Shown: positions 48,998 through 58,042, numbered from the stretch's first letter. The stretch is 64,000 nt of DNA from Aerococcus suis (GCF_900176325.1 NZ_FWXK01000006.1:33004-97003); one strand, 5' to 3'. Made by a program: numbers and translations. The notes: generated from the sequence alone by a model not told the origin.

Positions 48998-49021
48998 CCA
49001 CACCCTGTTTTAGTCGGGTTC

Positions 49022-49119
49022 AGAAACGCTGATTCGAAGCCTCTTCAGAAAAATCACTGGTTTCAAAAAGCGAAACTTCGTACTTTTTCTTCCAGATGTT
49101 CGAATCAGAGCGCGTTTCT
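49022..49119. repeat. Module A, copy 4
   Basis: Nearly identical to copy 3, which lies one module (D) upstream in the same array. Confidence 0.88.
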
Positions 49120-49141
49120 TCACACCCTGATAGTCGAGCTC

Positions 49142-49238
49142 TAAAGCACAACCACGGCTGCGTTTCCCTAAAGAGCTCCTTCTCTCTTTCAGAGAGGCGT
49201 CGCTTTTAGGTCCAACGACCGTGGTTAAACGTGCTTTA
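49142..49238. repeat. Module C, copy 2
   Basis: TAAAGCAC / GTGCTTTA base, AACCACGG / CCGTGGTT after the 3' bulge AAAC, and apex CTCTCT / AGAGAG. It ends 34 nt before the luxS start codon. Confidence 0.85.
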
Positions 49239-49271
49239 TCGTATCCTATATTTCATGGAGGGAATTTTGTT

Positions 49272-49748
49272 ATGGCGAAAGTAGAAAGTTTTTCTTTAGA
49301 TCATGATGCAGTGAAAGCCCCTTATGTTCGTATTGCTGGTCAAGAGCAAGGGCCTAATGGGGATAAAGTGACGAAGTTTGATTTACGATTTGTTCAACCA
49401 AATCAAGCAGCGTTACCAACCAGTGCCATTCATACAATGGAACATTTAATTGCTGCTTATATTCGTGATTATATGGATAACGTGATTGATGTCTCACCAA
49501 TGGGATGTCGGACAGGTTTCTATATGATTACTTGGGGTGATCGTACAGTTGAAGAAGCAACTAAGGCGATTACTAAGACCCTTGAAGATTTAGTTAATAG
49601 TACTTGGGATGATGTTCAAGGAACCGAACGTCAAGAATGCGGAAACTACCGTGACCATTCACTATGGGCAGCTCAAGAATATGCCAAAGAAATTTTAGCC
49701 CAAGGATTCAGTATTGATCCGTTCGAACGTAAAAGTTTAGAAGACTAA
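49272..49748 (+). CDS. luxS: S-ribosylhomocysteine lyase (autoinducer-2 synthase)
   Basis: LuxS splits S-ribosylhomocysteine into homocysteine and the precursor of autoinducer-2. ATG 49272 gives 158 residues, the normal size; GGAGG lies about 10 nt upstream, and an in-frame frame opening at 49221 is inside module C. The metal site is HTMEH (His54, His58) and Cys123 in QECGNYRDH; Cys79 in PMGCRTGFY is the catalytic Cys. A possible promoter TTAAAC (49225-49230) with TATATT (49247-49252), 16 bp apart, would be partly made by the end of module C. The gene stands alone and shares a bidirectional terminator with tetR. Confidence 0.96.
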   Translation: MAKVESFSLDHDAVKAPYVRIAGQEQGPNGDKVTKFDLRFVQPNQAALPTSAIHTMEHLIAAYIRDYMDNVIDVSPMGCRTGFYMITWGDRTVEEATKAITKTLEDLVNSTWDDVQGTERQECGNYRDHSLWAAQEYAKEILAQGFSIDPFERKSLED

Positions 49749-49755
49749 CCAGAAA

Positions 49756-49796
49756 AACCGCCAAGAGTCATTTCTGATACTCTTGGCGGTCTTTTT
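49756..49796. terminator. Bidirectional terminator between luxS and tetR
   Basis: ACCGCCAAGAGT (49756-49767) pairs perfectly with ACTCTTGGCGGT (49778-49789). A T-run lies on the plus side and A residues lie on the other side. Confidence 0.93.
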
Positions 49797-49802
49797 TGTT
49801 TA

Positions 49803-50357
49803 TTAAAGTTCTCGTGTTCCGAAGAAAGCTACTTTATAAATAATTTCGGTCATTTCTTCTGGTGATTCTTCGCCACCATTCAATACCCATTGTTTAATGA
49901 CATTACTGATTGCGCCACTATAAGCTTGAATGGCATATTTTGCAGGAATATTTTTATATTGTTCGACAATTTCTTCGATATCTTCTGAGTTTTCTTGGAG
50001 TAAAATACCGATGAGTTTATGTACAGCTGTTTCAAAATTCACATACGGCACTGTATAGAGTACTTGAATAAAATCAAACTCCGCATTAGCTTCAATAAAA
50101 ATCTGATAGATAAGATCGTGGATTTGTTCGGTAGGGGTGTCTTTGACGAATTGATAGATATGATAAAGGGTATCTTGTTTTAGTTTGTCCATCAAATCAT
50201 ATTTATCTTCATAATGATGGTAGAAAGTCCCTCGATTTAACTCAGCAGTTTGGCAAATTTCAGTAACCGTAACTTCTTCAAACGGTTTTTGCTGGAGGAG
50301 TTTTGTAATTGCGTGTTTAATTTGTTGTTTACTTTTAGTTTGTCTTATTTGTACCAA
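49803..50357 (-). CDS. TetR-family regulator of the adjacent ABC exporter
   Basis: The 184-residue protein has the TetR helix-turn-helix: IKHAITKLLQQKPFEEVTVT, then EICQTAELNRGTFYHHYEDK (about residues 31-50). A variable helical ligand domain follows. It starts with TTG at 50357 behind AAAGGAG, 8 nt spacing; a weak start codon is consistent with low repressor levels. Divergent orientation and a dyad in the shared intergenic region suggest it represses the ABC genes and itself. The inducer may be the substrate of the exporter, but this is inference. Confidence 0.87.
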   Translation of the reverse strand: MVQIRQTKSKQQIKHAITKLLQQKPFEEVTVTEICQTAELNRGTFYHHYEDKYDLMDKLKQDTLYHIYQFVKDTPTEQIHDLIYQIFIEANAEFDFIQVLYTVPYVNFETAVHKLIGILLQENSEDIEEIVEQYKNIPAKYAIQAYSGAISNVIKQWVLNGGEESPEEMTEIIYKVAFFGTREL

Positions 50358-50447
50358 CGTAAAAACTCCTTTATAATAAGTATATTAGGTGTTCCTTAGG
50401 ATATTTTGCTTCTTGCACTTATTTTTTATTTATCAATAACTAAAATA

Positions 50448-50458
50448 GACACTTTGTC
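50448..50458. promoter_or_regulatory. Candidate TetR operator
   Basis: GACACTTTGTC is a perfect inverted repeat (GACA / TGTC around CTT) in the tetR/ABC intergenic region, directly downstream of the predicted tetR -10. Confidence 0.45.
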
Positions 50459-50459
50459 C

Positions 50460-50487
50460 ATTTTATTGTAGCATTACCCTAAGTCAA
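50460..50487 (-). promoter_or_regulatory. Promoter of tetR
   Basis: On the minus strand TTGACT (50487-50482) and TAAAAT (50465-50460) are separated by 16 bp. Confidence 0.55.
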
Positions 50488-50520
50488 CATCAAATAAATT
50501 TTATAGATAGGGTGATTAAT

Positions 50521-51222
50521 GTGGCATATATTGAAGTTAAAAACTTGGCCAAACGTTATCAACAGGGAGATACCGAGATTGCGGCCAACGAAGATATTAA
50601 CTTTGAAATCGAGAAAGGTGAATTAGTGATTATCTTAGGCCAATCCGGTGCCGGTAAATCAACGTTACTGAATATCATTGGTGGAATGGACACGAATGAT
50701 GACGGAACCATTAAGATTGACGATATTGAAGTTTCCAAAATGGATTCGCATGAACGAACAGAATATCGTCGAAACGATATCGGATTTGTTTTCCAATCTT
50801 ATAACTTGGTGGAAAACTTAACGGCCAAAGAAAATGTTGAATTAGCATCTGAAATTGTTGAAGATGCTCTAGATGCTGAAGAAGTATTAGAATCTGTTGG
50901 TTTAGGTGAACGGATTAATAACTTCCCAGCACAATTATCAGGTGGGCAACAACAACGGGTGTCTATCGCTCGTGCCCTTGCGAAACGTCCAAAACTATTG
51001 CTTTGTGACGAACCAACTGGAGCACTAGACTCAGGAACGGGTCAAAAAGTGCTTAAAACCTTGAAAAAAATGGCAGACGAACAAAATACCACCGTTATTA
51101 TCGTTACCCATAACTCTGCATTAGCAGATATTGCGCATCGTGTGATTCGTATGAAAGATGGGACAATTTCTGAAATTGAAACAAACGATAATCCAGCTGA
51201 TATTGATTCATTAGAATATTAG
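50521..51222 (+). CDS. ABC transporter ATP-binding protein (MacB/LolD type)
   Basis: A 233-residue ATPase: [19 protein letters not shown] at the start, Walker [17 protein letters not shown] (about 41), Q-loop [13 protein letters not shown], signature [16 protein letters not shown], Walker [14 protein letters not shown] and switch His in VTHNS. I choose GTG 50521, 7 nt after TAGGGTG; GTG 50512 is in frame but lies inside that ribosome site. It forms a pair with the FtsX-type permease 14 nt downstream. Such pairs often export or sense antimicrobial peptides or envelope components. Confidence 0.92.
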   Translation: MAYIEVKNLAKRYQQGDTEIAANEDINFEIEKGELVIILGQSGAGKSTLLNIIGGMDTNDDGTIKIDDIEVSKMDSHERTEYRRNDIGFVFQSYNLVENLTAKENVELASEIVEDALDAEEVLESVGLGERINNFPAQLSGGQQQRVSIARALAKRPKLLLCDEPTGALDSGTGQKVLKTLKKMADEQNTTVIIVTHNSALADIAHRVIRMKDGTISEIETNDNPADIDSLEY

Positions 51223-51235
51223 GAGGGGAGGTTCT

Positions 51236-53965
51236 ATGTCAGATAAAAAAATCTATTGGAAAGACATGCGGCAAGCCTTTACTTCTTCATTAGGTCGTTT
51301 CTTATCTATTTTCTCATTAATGATGATTGGTGCGATTGCGCTTATCGCGTTAAAAGTGACAGGACCAAACTTGGAACAATCTGCCCAAAACTTTATTGAT
51401 GATCAAAATATGTTTGACCTTGCTGTGATGTCAGAATATGGAATTACAGAAGACGATTTAGAGGATATTAAATCATTAGACGGGTCAACGGTTGAAGCCG
51501 GTTATTTTACCGACCTAACAGAAAAAGATACCACGAATGCGGTTCGGGTCTTTTCTAAACCAGATAAAATTTCTCAATTTGAAGTAATTGATGGGGAATT
51601 ACCAAGCAAGGATAATGAAATCGCGTTAGCCCCAACTATGCAAGACGACTATGATATTGGTGATGAAATCACCTTTGAACAAATTAATGACAATAATCAA
51701 GATTTGTTGAAAGGCAATACTTATAAAGTCACCGGATTTGTGAATTCTTCTGAAATTTGGGATAACGAATCTATGGGTAGCTCCAATGCTGGATCAGGTG
51801 AATTATCTGGTTATGGTGTAGTGACTCCGGATGCTTTTGATTCCGAAGAATATACGATTGCTCGTTTACGTGTCGATGACTTACGTGGCAAGTTATATAC
51901 TTCTGATGAATTTAGTTCTAAACAAAAAGACTTACAAAAAGAATTAGAGGACAAATTAGCCGATAATGGCGAACGTCGTCTAAACGATATTAAATCAGAT
52001 ATCCAAGATCAAATTGATGACGGAAAATCCGATGTGAAATCAGCGAAAAAAGAACTTAAAGATAATGAGTCTAAAATTAAAGACGCGGAATCAAAAGTTG
52101 AAGATGGTGAAAAAGCTGTCGAAGCTGGTTTAATTCAAGATCCAAATCAAATTTCTGAATTGGAAAAATCAAAAAAAGATTTGGATAAATCGAAAAAAGA
52201 ATTTAATGACAAAAAATCAGATGCGGAATCTGAAATCAAAGACGCAGAAGCTGACATTGACGACGCTGAGAAAGAAAAAGATGATTTAGAAGAACCAGAA
52301 TATACGGTTTACACACCAGCAACGATTCCAGGTTCTGATGGTTATAGTACGTATGACCATGCGGCAACTGCTATTTCATCTATTGGTAATATCTTCCCAG
52401 TCGTCTTATATATTGTGGCTGCGATGGTAACCTTTATGACGATGACACGTTTTGTCGACGAAGAACGTCAACACGCAGGATTATTCAAAGCCTTAGGATA
52501 TACGAATAATCAAATTATTGCGAAATTCGTTCTTTACGGTTTAATTTCCAGCTTCTTAGGAACAATTGTTGGTATTTTAATTGGTAACTATTTCGTTGCG
52601 CCAATGATTGCAGATGTTATTTCGCAAACAACCGTAATCGGGGAAACCGATTTATTCTTCTACCCAACTTATATCATTATGACATTAGTTCTGGCGTTAA
52701 TTTCTGCTGTGTTACCAGCTTACTTAATTGCTCGTCGTGAACTATCTAAAGAACCCGCATTCCTAATGCGTCCAAAACCACCAGTGACTGGCTCTAACAT
52801 CCTACTTGAACGGATTAGCTTCATTTGGGAGCGTATGAGCTTTACGCAAAAAGTAACGGCTCGTAATATTTTCCGTTACAAACAACGGATGTTAATGACC
52901 ATCTTTGGGGTGGCTGGTGCCGTTGCCTTACTATTTGGTGGATTAGGAATCCGGTCATCAATTGCTGGTGTTTCTGATAGTCAATTCGGTGAAATTTTCA
53001 AATATGACTTAATTGCGGTTGAAGCAGAGGATCCAAGTCAAGACGCCAAAGATGAAGTTGATGACTTGTTGAATAGTGACAGAGTAAAAGAAGATTTACC
53101 AGTCTACCAAGAAGCGACTTCTCAAAGTATTGATGGCGTGACGGATGACCAAGATGTCACGGTTATCGCAACAGGTAGTGACGACTTCGATCAATTTGTA
53201 AAATTACATGATCGTGACGATGATGAAAAAATTAATTTATCCGATGATGGCATTGTCATTAGCGAGAAATTAGCTGATCTTTATGATGTTGAACCGGGTG
53301 ATAACATCACCTTTAAACTCGAAGATAAAGATGTTGAAGCAAAAGTGGCGGATGTGACAGAAATGTACACTGGACACTTTATCTACATGACGGATAACTA
53401 TTATGAAGAACTAACCGACAAAGATTTTGATACCAATGCTTACTTGATTACCTTAGATAATTCTGATTCTGATGAAACCGAAGAACTTTCTGAAGAATTC
53501 TTATCACTTGATGGTATTCAAGGCGTGGTCCAAAATACTGGTCTTGTTAAAGTATTAGATTCTATTTCAGGACAACTAGAATCTGTTATGTTAATCTTAA
53601 TCGTGATTTCTATCCTACTTGGTGTCGTTATTCTATATAACTTAACGAACATCAACGTGGCAGAACGTAAAAACGAATTATCAACTATTAAAGTTCTTGG
53701 TTTCCACTCTAAAGAAGTTACCATGTACATTTATCGTGAAACGATTATTTTATCGATTGTTGGTATTCTAGTTGGTTTAGTTGCTGGTCGTATCCTACAT
53801 CTTGTCTTATTAGATGTGATTGGTAACGAAGAAATTATCTTCGACCCAACCGTTACGACCGAAGTTTGGGCAACCCCTATCATTGCGATTACGTTAATCA
53901 TTATTGTTCTAGGCTTCTTAGTCTATAGACGAATGAAACGTATCAACATGTTAGATGCCCTATAA
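51236..53965 (+). CDS. FtsX-like ABC transporter permease with extracellular coiled coil
   Basis: The 909-residue protein has an N-terminal membrane helix (RFLSIFSLMMIGAIALIAL, about 22-40) and a large extracytoplasmic region. That region includes a Lys/Asp/Ser-rich coiled coil (about residues 245-350, heptad-like KKDLDKSKKEFNDKKSD). A first FtsX block of three helices comes at about 375-505, a second extracytoplasmic domain at about 570-760, and the final FtsX block at about 775-900 (ESVMLILIVISILLGVVIL, then NELSTIKVLGF). It should work with the preceding ATPase as a mechanotransmission or export system. AGGAGGGGAGG precedes ATG 51236. The substrate is unknown. Confidence 0.88.
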   Translation: MSDKKIYWKDMRQAFTSSLGRFLSIFSLMMIGAIALIALKVTGPNLEQSAQNFIDDQNMFDLAVMSEYGITEDDLEDIKSLDGSTVEAGYFTDLTEKDTTNAVRVFSKPDKISQFEVIDGELPSKDNEIALAPTMQDDYDIGDEITFEQINDNNQDLLKGNTYKVTGFVNSSEIWDNESMGSSNAGSGELSGYGVVTPDAFDSEEYTIARLRVDDLRGKLYTSDEFSSKQKDLQKELEDKLADNGERRLNDIKSDIQDQIDDGKSDVKSAKKELKDNESKIKDAESKVEDGEKAVEAGLIQDPNQISELEKSKKDLDKSKKEFNDKKSDAESEIKDAEADIDDAEKEKDDLEEPEYTVYTPATIPGSDGYSTYDHAATAISSIGNIFPVVLYIVAAMVTFMTMTRFVDEERQHAGLFKALGYTNNQIIAKFVLYGLISSFLGTIVGILIGNYFVAPMIADVISQTTVIGETDLFFYPTYIIMTLVLALISAVLPAYLIARRELSKEPAFLMRPKPPVTGSNILLERISFIWERMSFTQKVTARNIFRYKQRMLMTIFGVAGAVALLFGGLGIRSSIAGVSDSQFGEIFKYDLIAVEAEDPSQDAKDEVDDLLNSDRVKEDLPVYQEATSQSIDGVTDDQDVTVIATGSDDFDQFVKLHDRDDDEKINLSDDGIVISEKLADLYDVEPGDNITFKLEDKDVEAKVADVTEMYTGHFIYMTDNYYEELTDKDFDTNAYLITLDNSDSDETEELSEEFLSLDGIQGVVQNTGLVKVLDSISGQLESVMLILIVISILLGVVILYNLTNINVAERKNELSTIKVLGFHSKEVTMYIYRETIILSIVGILVGLVAGRILHLVLLDVIGNEEIIFDPTVTTEVWATPIIAITLIIIVLGFLVYRRMKRINMLDAL

Positions 53966-53985
53966 TCAACCACTTAGACAAATAT

Positions 53986-54022
53986 AAAAGGAGCTATGGC
54001 GTTAACGTCGTAGCTCCTTTTT
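53986..54022. terminator. Bidirectional terminator after the ABC permease
   Basis: AAAAGGAGCTA (53986-53996) pairs with TAGCTCCTTTT, with a GCGTTAACGTC centre and T/A runs on either side. It also closes the DUF1846 gene on the other strand. Confidence 0.9.
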
Positions 54023-54050
54023 ACGTTGTGTGATAAATGTTGTCGTTAAA

Positions 54051-55535
54051 TTAAGCGCGGAAGAAACGGTCATGTTGGTAGATAGGGTCGAAAGTTACGT
54101 TAATGCCTAAACGACGGAGAACCGTTTGATCTTCTTCAGGAAGGGTTACTGTTGAGTGGACTTCAGAACCGCGTAAGTTACCTAATTGATTCATCGCTTT
54201 AGCCGCATCTTGATTGGTTTTTGCAGTAATGGCTAGCGCAATTAAGATTTCGCTAGAGTGTAGGCGCGGATTGTGTGCGCCTAAATGATTCACTTTTAAT
54301 CCTTGAATAGGAGTCACGTATTCTGGTTCAATCAAATGCACGTCTTTAGCGATACCCGCTAAGTTTTTAATTCCGTTAATGATGACCGCCGCAGTTGGCC
54401 CGAATAAATCAGATGTTTTACCAGTGACAATATCGCCATGTGGTAATTCCATCGCTAAGGCTGGGTTACCTGTCGCTTCTGCTTTTTGGCGGGCCACTAA
54501 TGTGACTTGACGGTCCTCAGGAGAAATGCCTAAGTCATTCATTAGTAATTCAATTTTCTTAATGGCGGATTGGGGCACGCGGTCACGTTTGTAATCAGCG
54601 AGCGTTTGATAGTAGCGGCGAATAATTTCTTCCTTAGAAGCTTCAATCGCTGCTTCTTCATCCACAATAGAGAAACCGACCATATTAACGCCCATGTCAG
54701 TTGGTGATGCGTATGGGGATTTGTCCATAATCCGTTCAAAGGTCCGGTTAAGCACAGGGAAGACCTCAACATCACGGTTGTAGTTAACCGCTTGTTTACC
54801 GTAAGCTTCGAGATGATAAGGGTCAATCATATTCACATCATCTAAGTCAGCTGTAGCAGCTTCATACGCCAAGTTAACAGGGTGGTGAAGAGGTAAGTTC
54901 CATACAGGGAACGTTTCAAACTTCGCATACCCTGATTTAATGCCGCGTAATTGGTCGTGATACAGTTGAGAAATGCAGGTAGCTAACTTACCAGCACCTG
55001 GTCCTGGCGCAGTCACGACAATTAAATTACGTTCCGTTTCGATATATTCATTTTGTCCCATGCCATCAGGTGAGACAATATGATCGATAGCGGTTGGGTA
55101 ACCTTCAATTGGATAGTGGAGATAAGATGGAATGTCATGTTTAGATAAGATTTGACGGAACGCTTTAGCAGCGGGTTGATTATTAAATTGAGTAATCACG
55201 ACGGACCCGATATATAAGTCTAAGTTGTGGAAGGTATCAATTAAACGTAAGACTTCTTGGTCATAAGAGATGCCTAAGTCGCCACGTACTTTAGAGTGTT
55301 CAATTTGGTCGGCATTAATCGCAATGACAATTTCGACTTGATCTTTAAGTTCTTTTAAGAGCTTAATTTTATTATCAGGTTCATATCCAGGTAAGACACG
55401 AGCTGCGTGCGTATCCTCTAGCATTTTGCCCCCAAACTCCATATAGAGTTTGCCGTCGAATTGGTTAATTCGCTCTAGGATATGATCACGTTGTAAACTT
55501 AAATATTTATCAGAATCAAACGCTATTTTTTTCAT
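54051..55535 (-). CDS. DUF1846 family protein, function unknown
   Basis: A 494-residue cytoplasmic protein with the DUF1846 sequence from start to end: [20 protein letters not shown] at the N-terminus, [20 protein letters not shown], an apparent glycine-rich nucleotide-binding segment [20 protein letters not shown] (about 174-193), and [18 protein letters not shown]. Crystal structures of family members exist, but I know of no established reaction. GAGGGATGAC precedes the ATG. The gene stands alone between two terminators or promoters. Confidence 0.88.
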   Translation of the reverse strand: MKKIAFDSDKYLSLQRDHILERINQFDGKLYMEFGGKMLEDTHAARVLPGYEPDNKIKLLKELKDQVEIVIAINADQIEHSKVRGDLGISYDQEVLRLIDTFHNLDLYIGSVVITQFNNQPAAKAFRQILSKHDIPSYLHYPIEGYPTAIDHIVSPDGMGQNEYIETERNLIVVTAPGPGAGKLATCISQLYHDQLRGIKSGYAKFETFPVWNLPLHHPVNLAYEAATADLDDVNMIDPYHLEAYGKQAVNYNRDVEVFPVLNRTFERIMDKSPYASPTDMGVNMVGFSIVDEEAAIEASKEEIIRRYYQTLADYKRDRVPQSAIKKIELLMNDLGISPEDRQVTLVARQKAEATGNPALAMELPHGDIVTGKTSDLFGPTAAVIINGIKNLAGIAKDVHLIEPEYVTPIQGLKVNHLGAHNPRLHSSEILIALAITAKTNQDAAKAMNQLGNLRGSEVHSTVTLPEEDQTVLRRLGINVTFDPIYQHDRFFRA

Positions 55536-55661
55536 CTGTCATCCCTCTTATCTCTTATTTTTACCTTAAACAGGTATTCATACATTAAGCTATCTTAAAA
55601 GATTTCCACTAATTACGCAAATAAAAATTTGTAAAGAATCATTAGGGAATAGGAGGAATCA

Positions 55662-55690
55662 TTAAGAAACGATAGGAAATATGCTAGAAT
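55662..55690 (+). promoter_or_regulatory. Promoter of rlmD-like gene
   Basis: TTAAGA (55662-55667) and TAGAAT (55685-55690) are 17 bp apart, with TGC immediately before the -10. Confidence 0.65.
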
Positions 55691-55722
55691 AAAAGCCAAT
55701 AGAGAAGTAAGGAGTTTTAGTT

Positions 55723-57102
55723 ATGGCAAAGCGTCAATTACCGGTGCATAAAAACGAACAACGAGACATCACAATTACCGATTTAACCTATGAAGGAATG
55801 GGAGTTGCCAAAGTCGATGGTTACCCATTATTTATTGCGAATGCTCTCCCAGGAGAAACCGCACGTATTCACGTCATGAAGGTCGGCAAAAAATTTGGTT
55901 TCGCCAAAGTCATTGAACGATACCAAGACAGTGAAGACCGTGTCCCTTTACGTGATGAAGATGGGTTACGAACAGGAACCATGGCGCTGCAACATATGAC
56001 TTATGACGCGCAATTATCCTTTAAACAAAAAACAGTGCAAGATAGTTTAGCAAAATTTGTGTCGTTACAAGATGTGGATGTGAAGCCGACTCTAGGAATG
56101 TCAGATCCATGGGCTTATCGAAATAAAGCACAAGTACCGATTGGTCAAGATGACCAAGGACGCTTGTTTACCGGTTTTTTCCGTAAAAATAGCCACTCAT
56201 TAGTTCCAATCACTAATTACCAAATTCAATTACCAAAAATTGATGAAATGCTACAAACGGTGATTCAAATTTTAAATGAATATAACCTCACCGCTTATGA
56301 TGAACAGACCCATCAAGGCCTCATCCGCCACCTAGTGATTCGTCAAGGGTATCATACGGATGATGTCATGATAATTTTAGTCATTAATGGTGACGAACTA
56401 CCTCACCAAGCAGCGATTACCGAAGCCATTGTGGCGCAAATTCCAAACTTAGCCTCATTAATCGTGAATCATAATACACGGCGGACGAATGTGATTTTAG
56501 GTCAAGAAGAAACCTTATTATATGGAGAGCCGTATTATCGCGATCAAATGCTCGGGTTAGATTTCATGATTTCTGCGAAAAGCTTCTTCCAAGTCAATAC
56601 GCCTCAAGCGGAAGTGTTATACCAACAAGCTTTGGAGGTAGGTGACATCCAAGCAGATGATGTCGTCATTGATGCCTATTGTGGAATTGGATCAATTTCG
56701 CTCTGTCTGGCTCAACGCGCAAAACATGTCTACGGTGTTGAAGTTGTATCAGATGCGATAGAAATGGCGCAAGCGAACGCTAAAATGAATAACTTAGGTA
56801 ATGTGACCTTCGTTGCTGGTAAAGCGGAAGATGTTATCCAAGAATGGCAAGCAGCAGGTATCGAACCCAATGTGGTCGTTGTTGACCCGCCACGCAAAGG
56901 ACTTGCGTCAACCTTTACCGACACTGTCATTGAATTAGCGCCTGAGAAGATTGTCTATGTTAGCTGTAATCCCGCAACATTAGCGCGAGATATGAATCGT
57001 TTGGTAGCAGCTGGTTACCATGCCGAAACGGTTCAACCGGTCGACCTCTTCCCACAAACACCGCATGTGGAATGTGTGACGTTGTTGATGAAGAATCGCT
57101 AG
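55723..57102 (+). CDS. rlmD: 23S rRNA (uracil-C5)-methyltransferase, RlmD/RumA-like
   Basis: The 459-residue enzyme has an N-terminal TRAM domain (DITITDLTYEGMGVAKVDGY, about 16-35) and a C-terminal SAM-dependent methylase. The methylase shows ISAKSFFQVNTPQAEVLYQQ, the SAM motif VIDAYCGIGSISLCLA, VVVDPPRKGL and the catalytic Cys in IVYVSCNPATLARD. The usual four-Cys iron-sulfur cluster pattern of E. coli RlmD is not visible between the TRAM and methylase regions, as in many Firmicute homologues. Which 23S uracil it modifies (747, 1939 or both) cannot be read here. Confidence 0.9.
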   Translation: MAKRQLPVHKNEQRDITITDLTYEGMGVAKVDGYPLFIANALPGETARIHVMKVGKKFGFAKVIERYQDSEDRVPLRDEDGLRTGTMALQHMTYDAQLSFKQKTVQDSLAKFVSLQDVDVKPTLGMSDPWAYRNKAQVPIGQDDQGRLFTGFFRKNSHSLVPITNYQIQLPKIDEMLQTVIQILNEYNLTAYDEQTHQGLIRHLVIRQGYHTDDVMIILVINGDELPHQAAITEAIVAQIPNLASLIVNHNTRRTNVILGQEETLLYGEPYYRDQMLGLDFMISAKSFFQVNTPQAEVLYQQALEVGDIQADDVVIDAYCGIGSISLCLAQRAKHVYGVEVVSDAIEMAQANAKMNNLGNVTFVAGKAEDVIQEWQAAGIEPNVVVVDPPRKGLASTFTDTVIELAPEKIVYVSCNPATLARDMNRLVAAGYHAETVQPVDLFPQTPHVECVTLLMKNR

Positions 57103-57160
57103 AAGTATAAAGAATCAAATATAATGACGAAGCAATCAATAGAAAAGTCGTGACAATAAA

Positions 57161-57949
57161 ATGAAAAAATTAAGTTTGACGCTAGCTAAAACGCTCATCT
57201 TCTTCATTATTTGGGCAATACTAGCAAGTGTCCTTCCGATTCCTCAAACTACTAATGATGCGATTTGGCGCTTTTGGGCAGAGGTAATGCCCTTTGTCGC
57301 TATTGTCGGCTTGACAGGTGTCTTTTGGTTAATGGAACGTCGGAAACTACCTTTATATTTAACGTCTCATCCCATAAAAAATACCCTTTATGGAATAGGG
57401 CTAGGAAGTGTTTGGATAGGCGTCGTCATTGCCTTATTAATGGTGACAGGTAAGATGACAATCGGTAACCAGCAACCGGTGACGATGCTTTGGTTATGGC
57501 TGGTGTCAGCGTTTATTAATACGGTGATGCAAGAGTTACTGGTTCGTGGGTATTTATATCAACTATGGAAAAATAATTATTCCTGGCCAATAGCAGTAGT
57601 GATTTCGACGGGATTGTTTACACTTATGCATGGTGGCGCATTGGGAGCAGGGGTGATTCCTGTTCTTAATATTGTGACGATGAGTCTGATGATGACAGTG
57701 ATTTTAGAATACTCTTCCTCATTAATGGCTCCAATCATGATGCATTTTATATGGAATAGTGTCGGTGGCATTATATTAGGCAGCGTATCGTTGGCGGATG
57801 ATTATCCGCATCTCTATCAAACGATATTGACAGGAAACGATTTATTATCAGGAGGCGTCCTTAAGATGGAGGGTAGCCTTATAGTCCTGCTAGTGAATGT
57901 TTTATTCATTGTCTATTTCGGCTATTTCATCCAAAAACAACGGACTTAA
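57161..57949 (+). CDS. CPBP-family intramembrane protease-like protein
   Basis: A 262-residue membrane protein with about seven hydrophobic segments. The three CPBP (CAAX protease/bacteriocin-processing) motifs are recognisable: QELLVRGYLYQ (residues 124-134), STGLFTLMHGG and MAPIMMHFIWNSVGG. Motif 1 normally reads EExxxR; here the first Glu is Gln124, leaving Glu125 and Arg129. Family members process prenylated or peptide substrates or give bacteriocin immunity; with one Glu replaced it may be weakly active or non-catalytic. No bacteriocin gene is nearby. A long hairpin follows the stop. Confidence 0.82.
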   Translation: MKKLSLTLAKTLIFFIIWAILASVLPIPQTTNDAIWRFWAEVMPFVAIVGLTGVFWLMERRKLPLYLTSHPIKNTLYGIGLGSVWIGVVIALLMVTGKMTIGNQQPVTMLWLWLVSAFINTVMQELLVRGYLYQLWKNNYSWPIAVVISTGLFTLMHGGALGAGVIPVLNIVTMSLMMTVILEYSSSLMAPIMMHFIWNSVGGIILGSVSLADDYPHLYQTILTGNDLLSGGVLKMEGSLIVLLVNVLFIVYFGYFIQKQRT

Positions 57950-57960
57950 TGATGACATCA

Positions 57961-58039
57961 AAAAAGACTGGCTCTTTGTAGTGACCTCGCAAAGTTGTAA
58001 AGAACAACTTCTGAGGCAGTACATTTTGCCAGTCTTTTT
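57961..58039. terminator. Long two-tier hairpin between convergent genes
   Basis: The outer stem AAAAAGACTGGC (57961-57972) / GCCAGTCTTTTT (58028-58039) is a perfect bidirectional terminator. Instead of a small loop it carries an inner imperfect stem with CCTC / GAGG and AAGTTGT / ACAACTT around the loop AAAGA. The whole element is 79 nt, far more than termination requires. Confidence 0.8.
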
Positions 58040-58042
58040 CTG

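Larger units (their letters stand above)
48748..49250. repeat. Modular palindrome array 3 (order C-remnant, A, D, A, C)
   Basis: This is the longest array, between gatB and luxS. A short C-like end (48748-48763) is followed by A (48783-48880), D (48902-48997), A again (49022-49119) and C (49142-49238). Module starts are 118-121 nt apart. The linkers are CACACCCTAGTTGGGTTC, CACACCCTTTAGTTGGGTTC, CACACCCTGTTTTAGTCGGG and CACACCCTGATAGTCGAGCT. The two A copies differ by about one base. The last module runs almost to the luxS ribosome site. Short open frames across it do not resemble proteins. Confidence 0.9.

Noticed and set aside
48783..49238. CRISPR-like arrangement (repeated A units with different units between)
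   Set aside because: Units are about 96-nt palindromes with 22-25 nt linkers, there are only a few copies, and no cas genes are present. The sizes and folded structure do not fit a CRISPR array.
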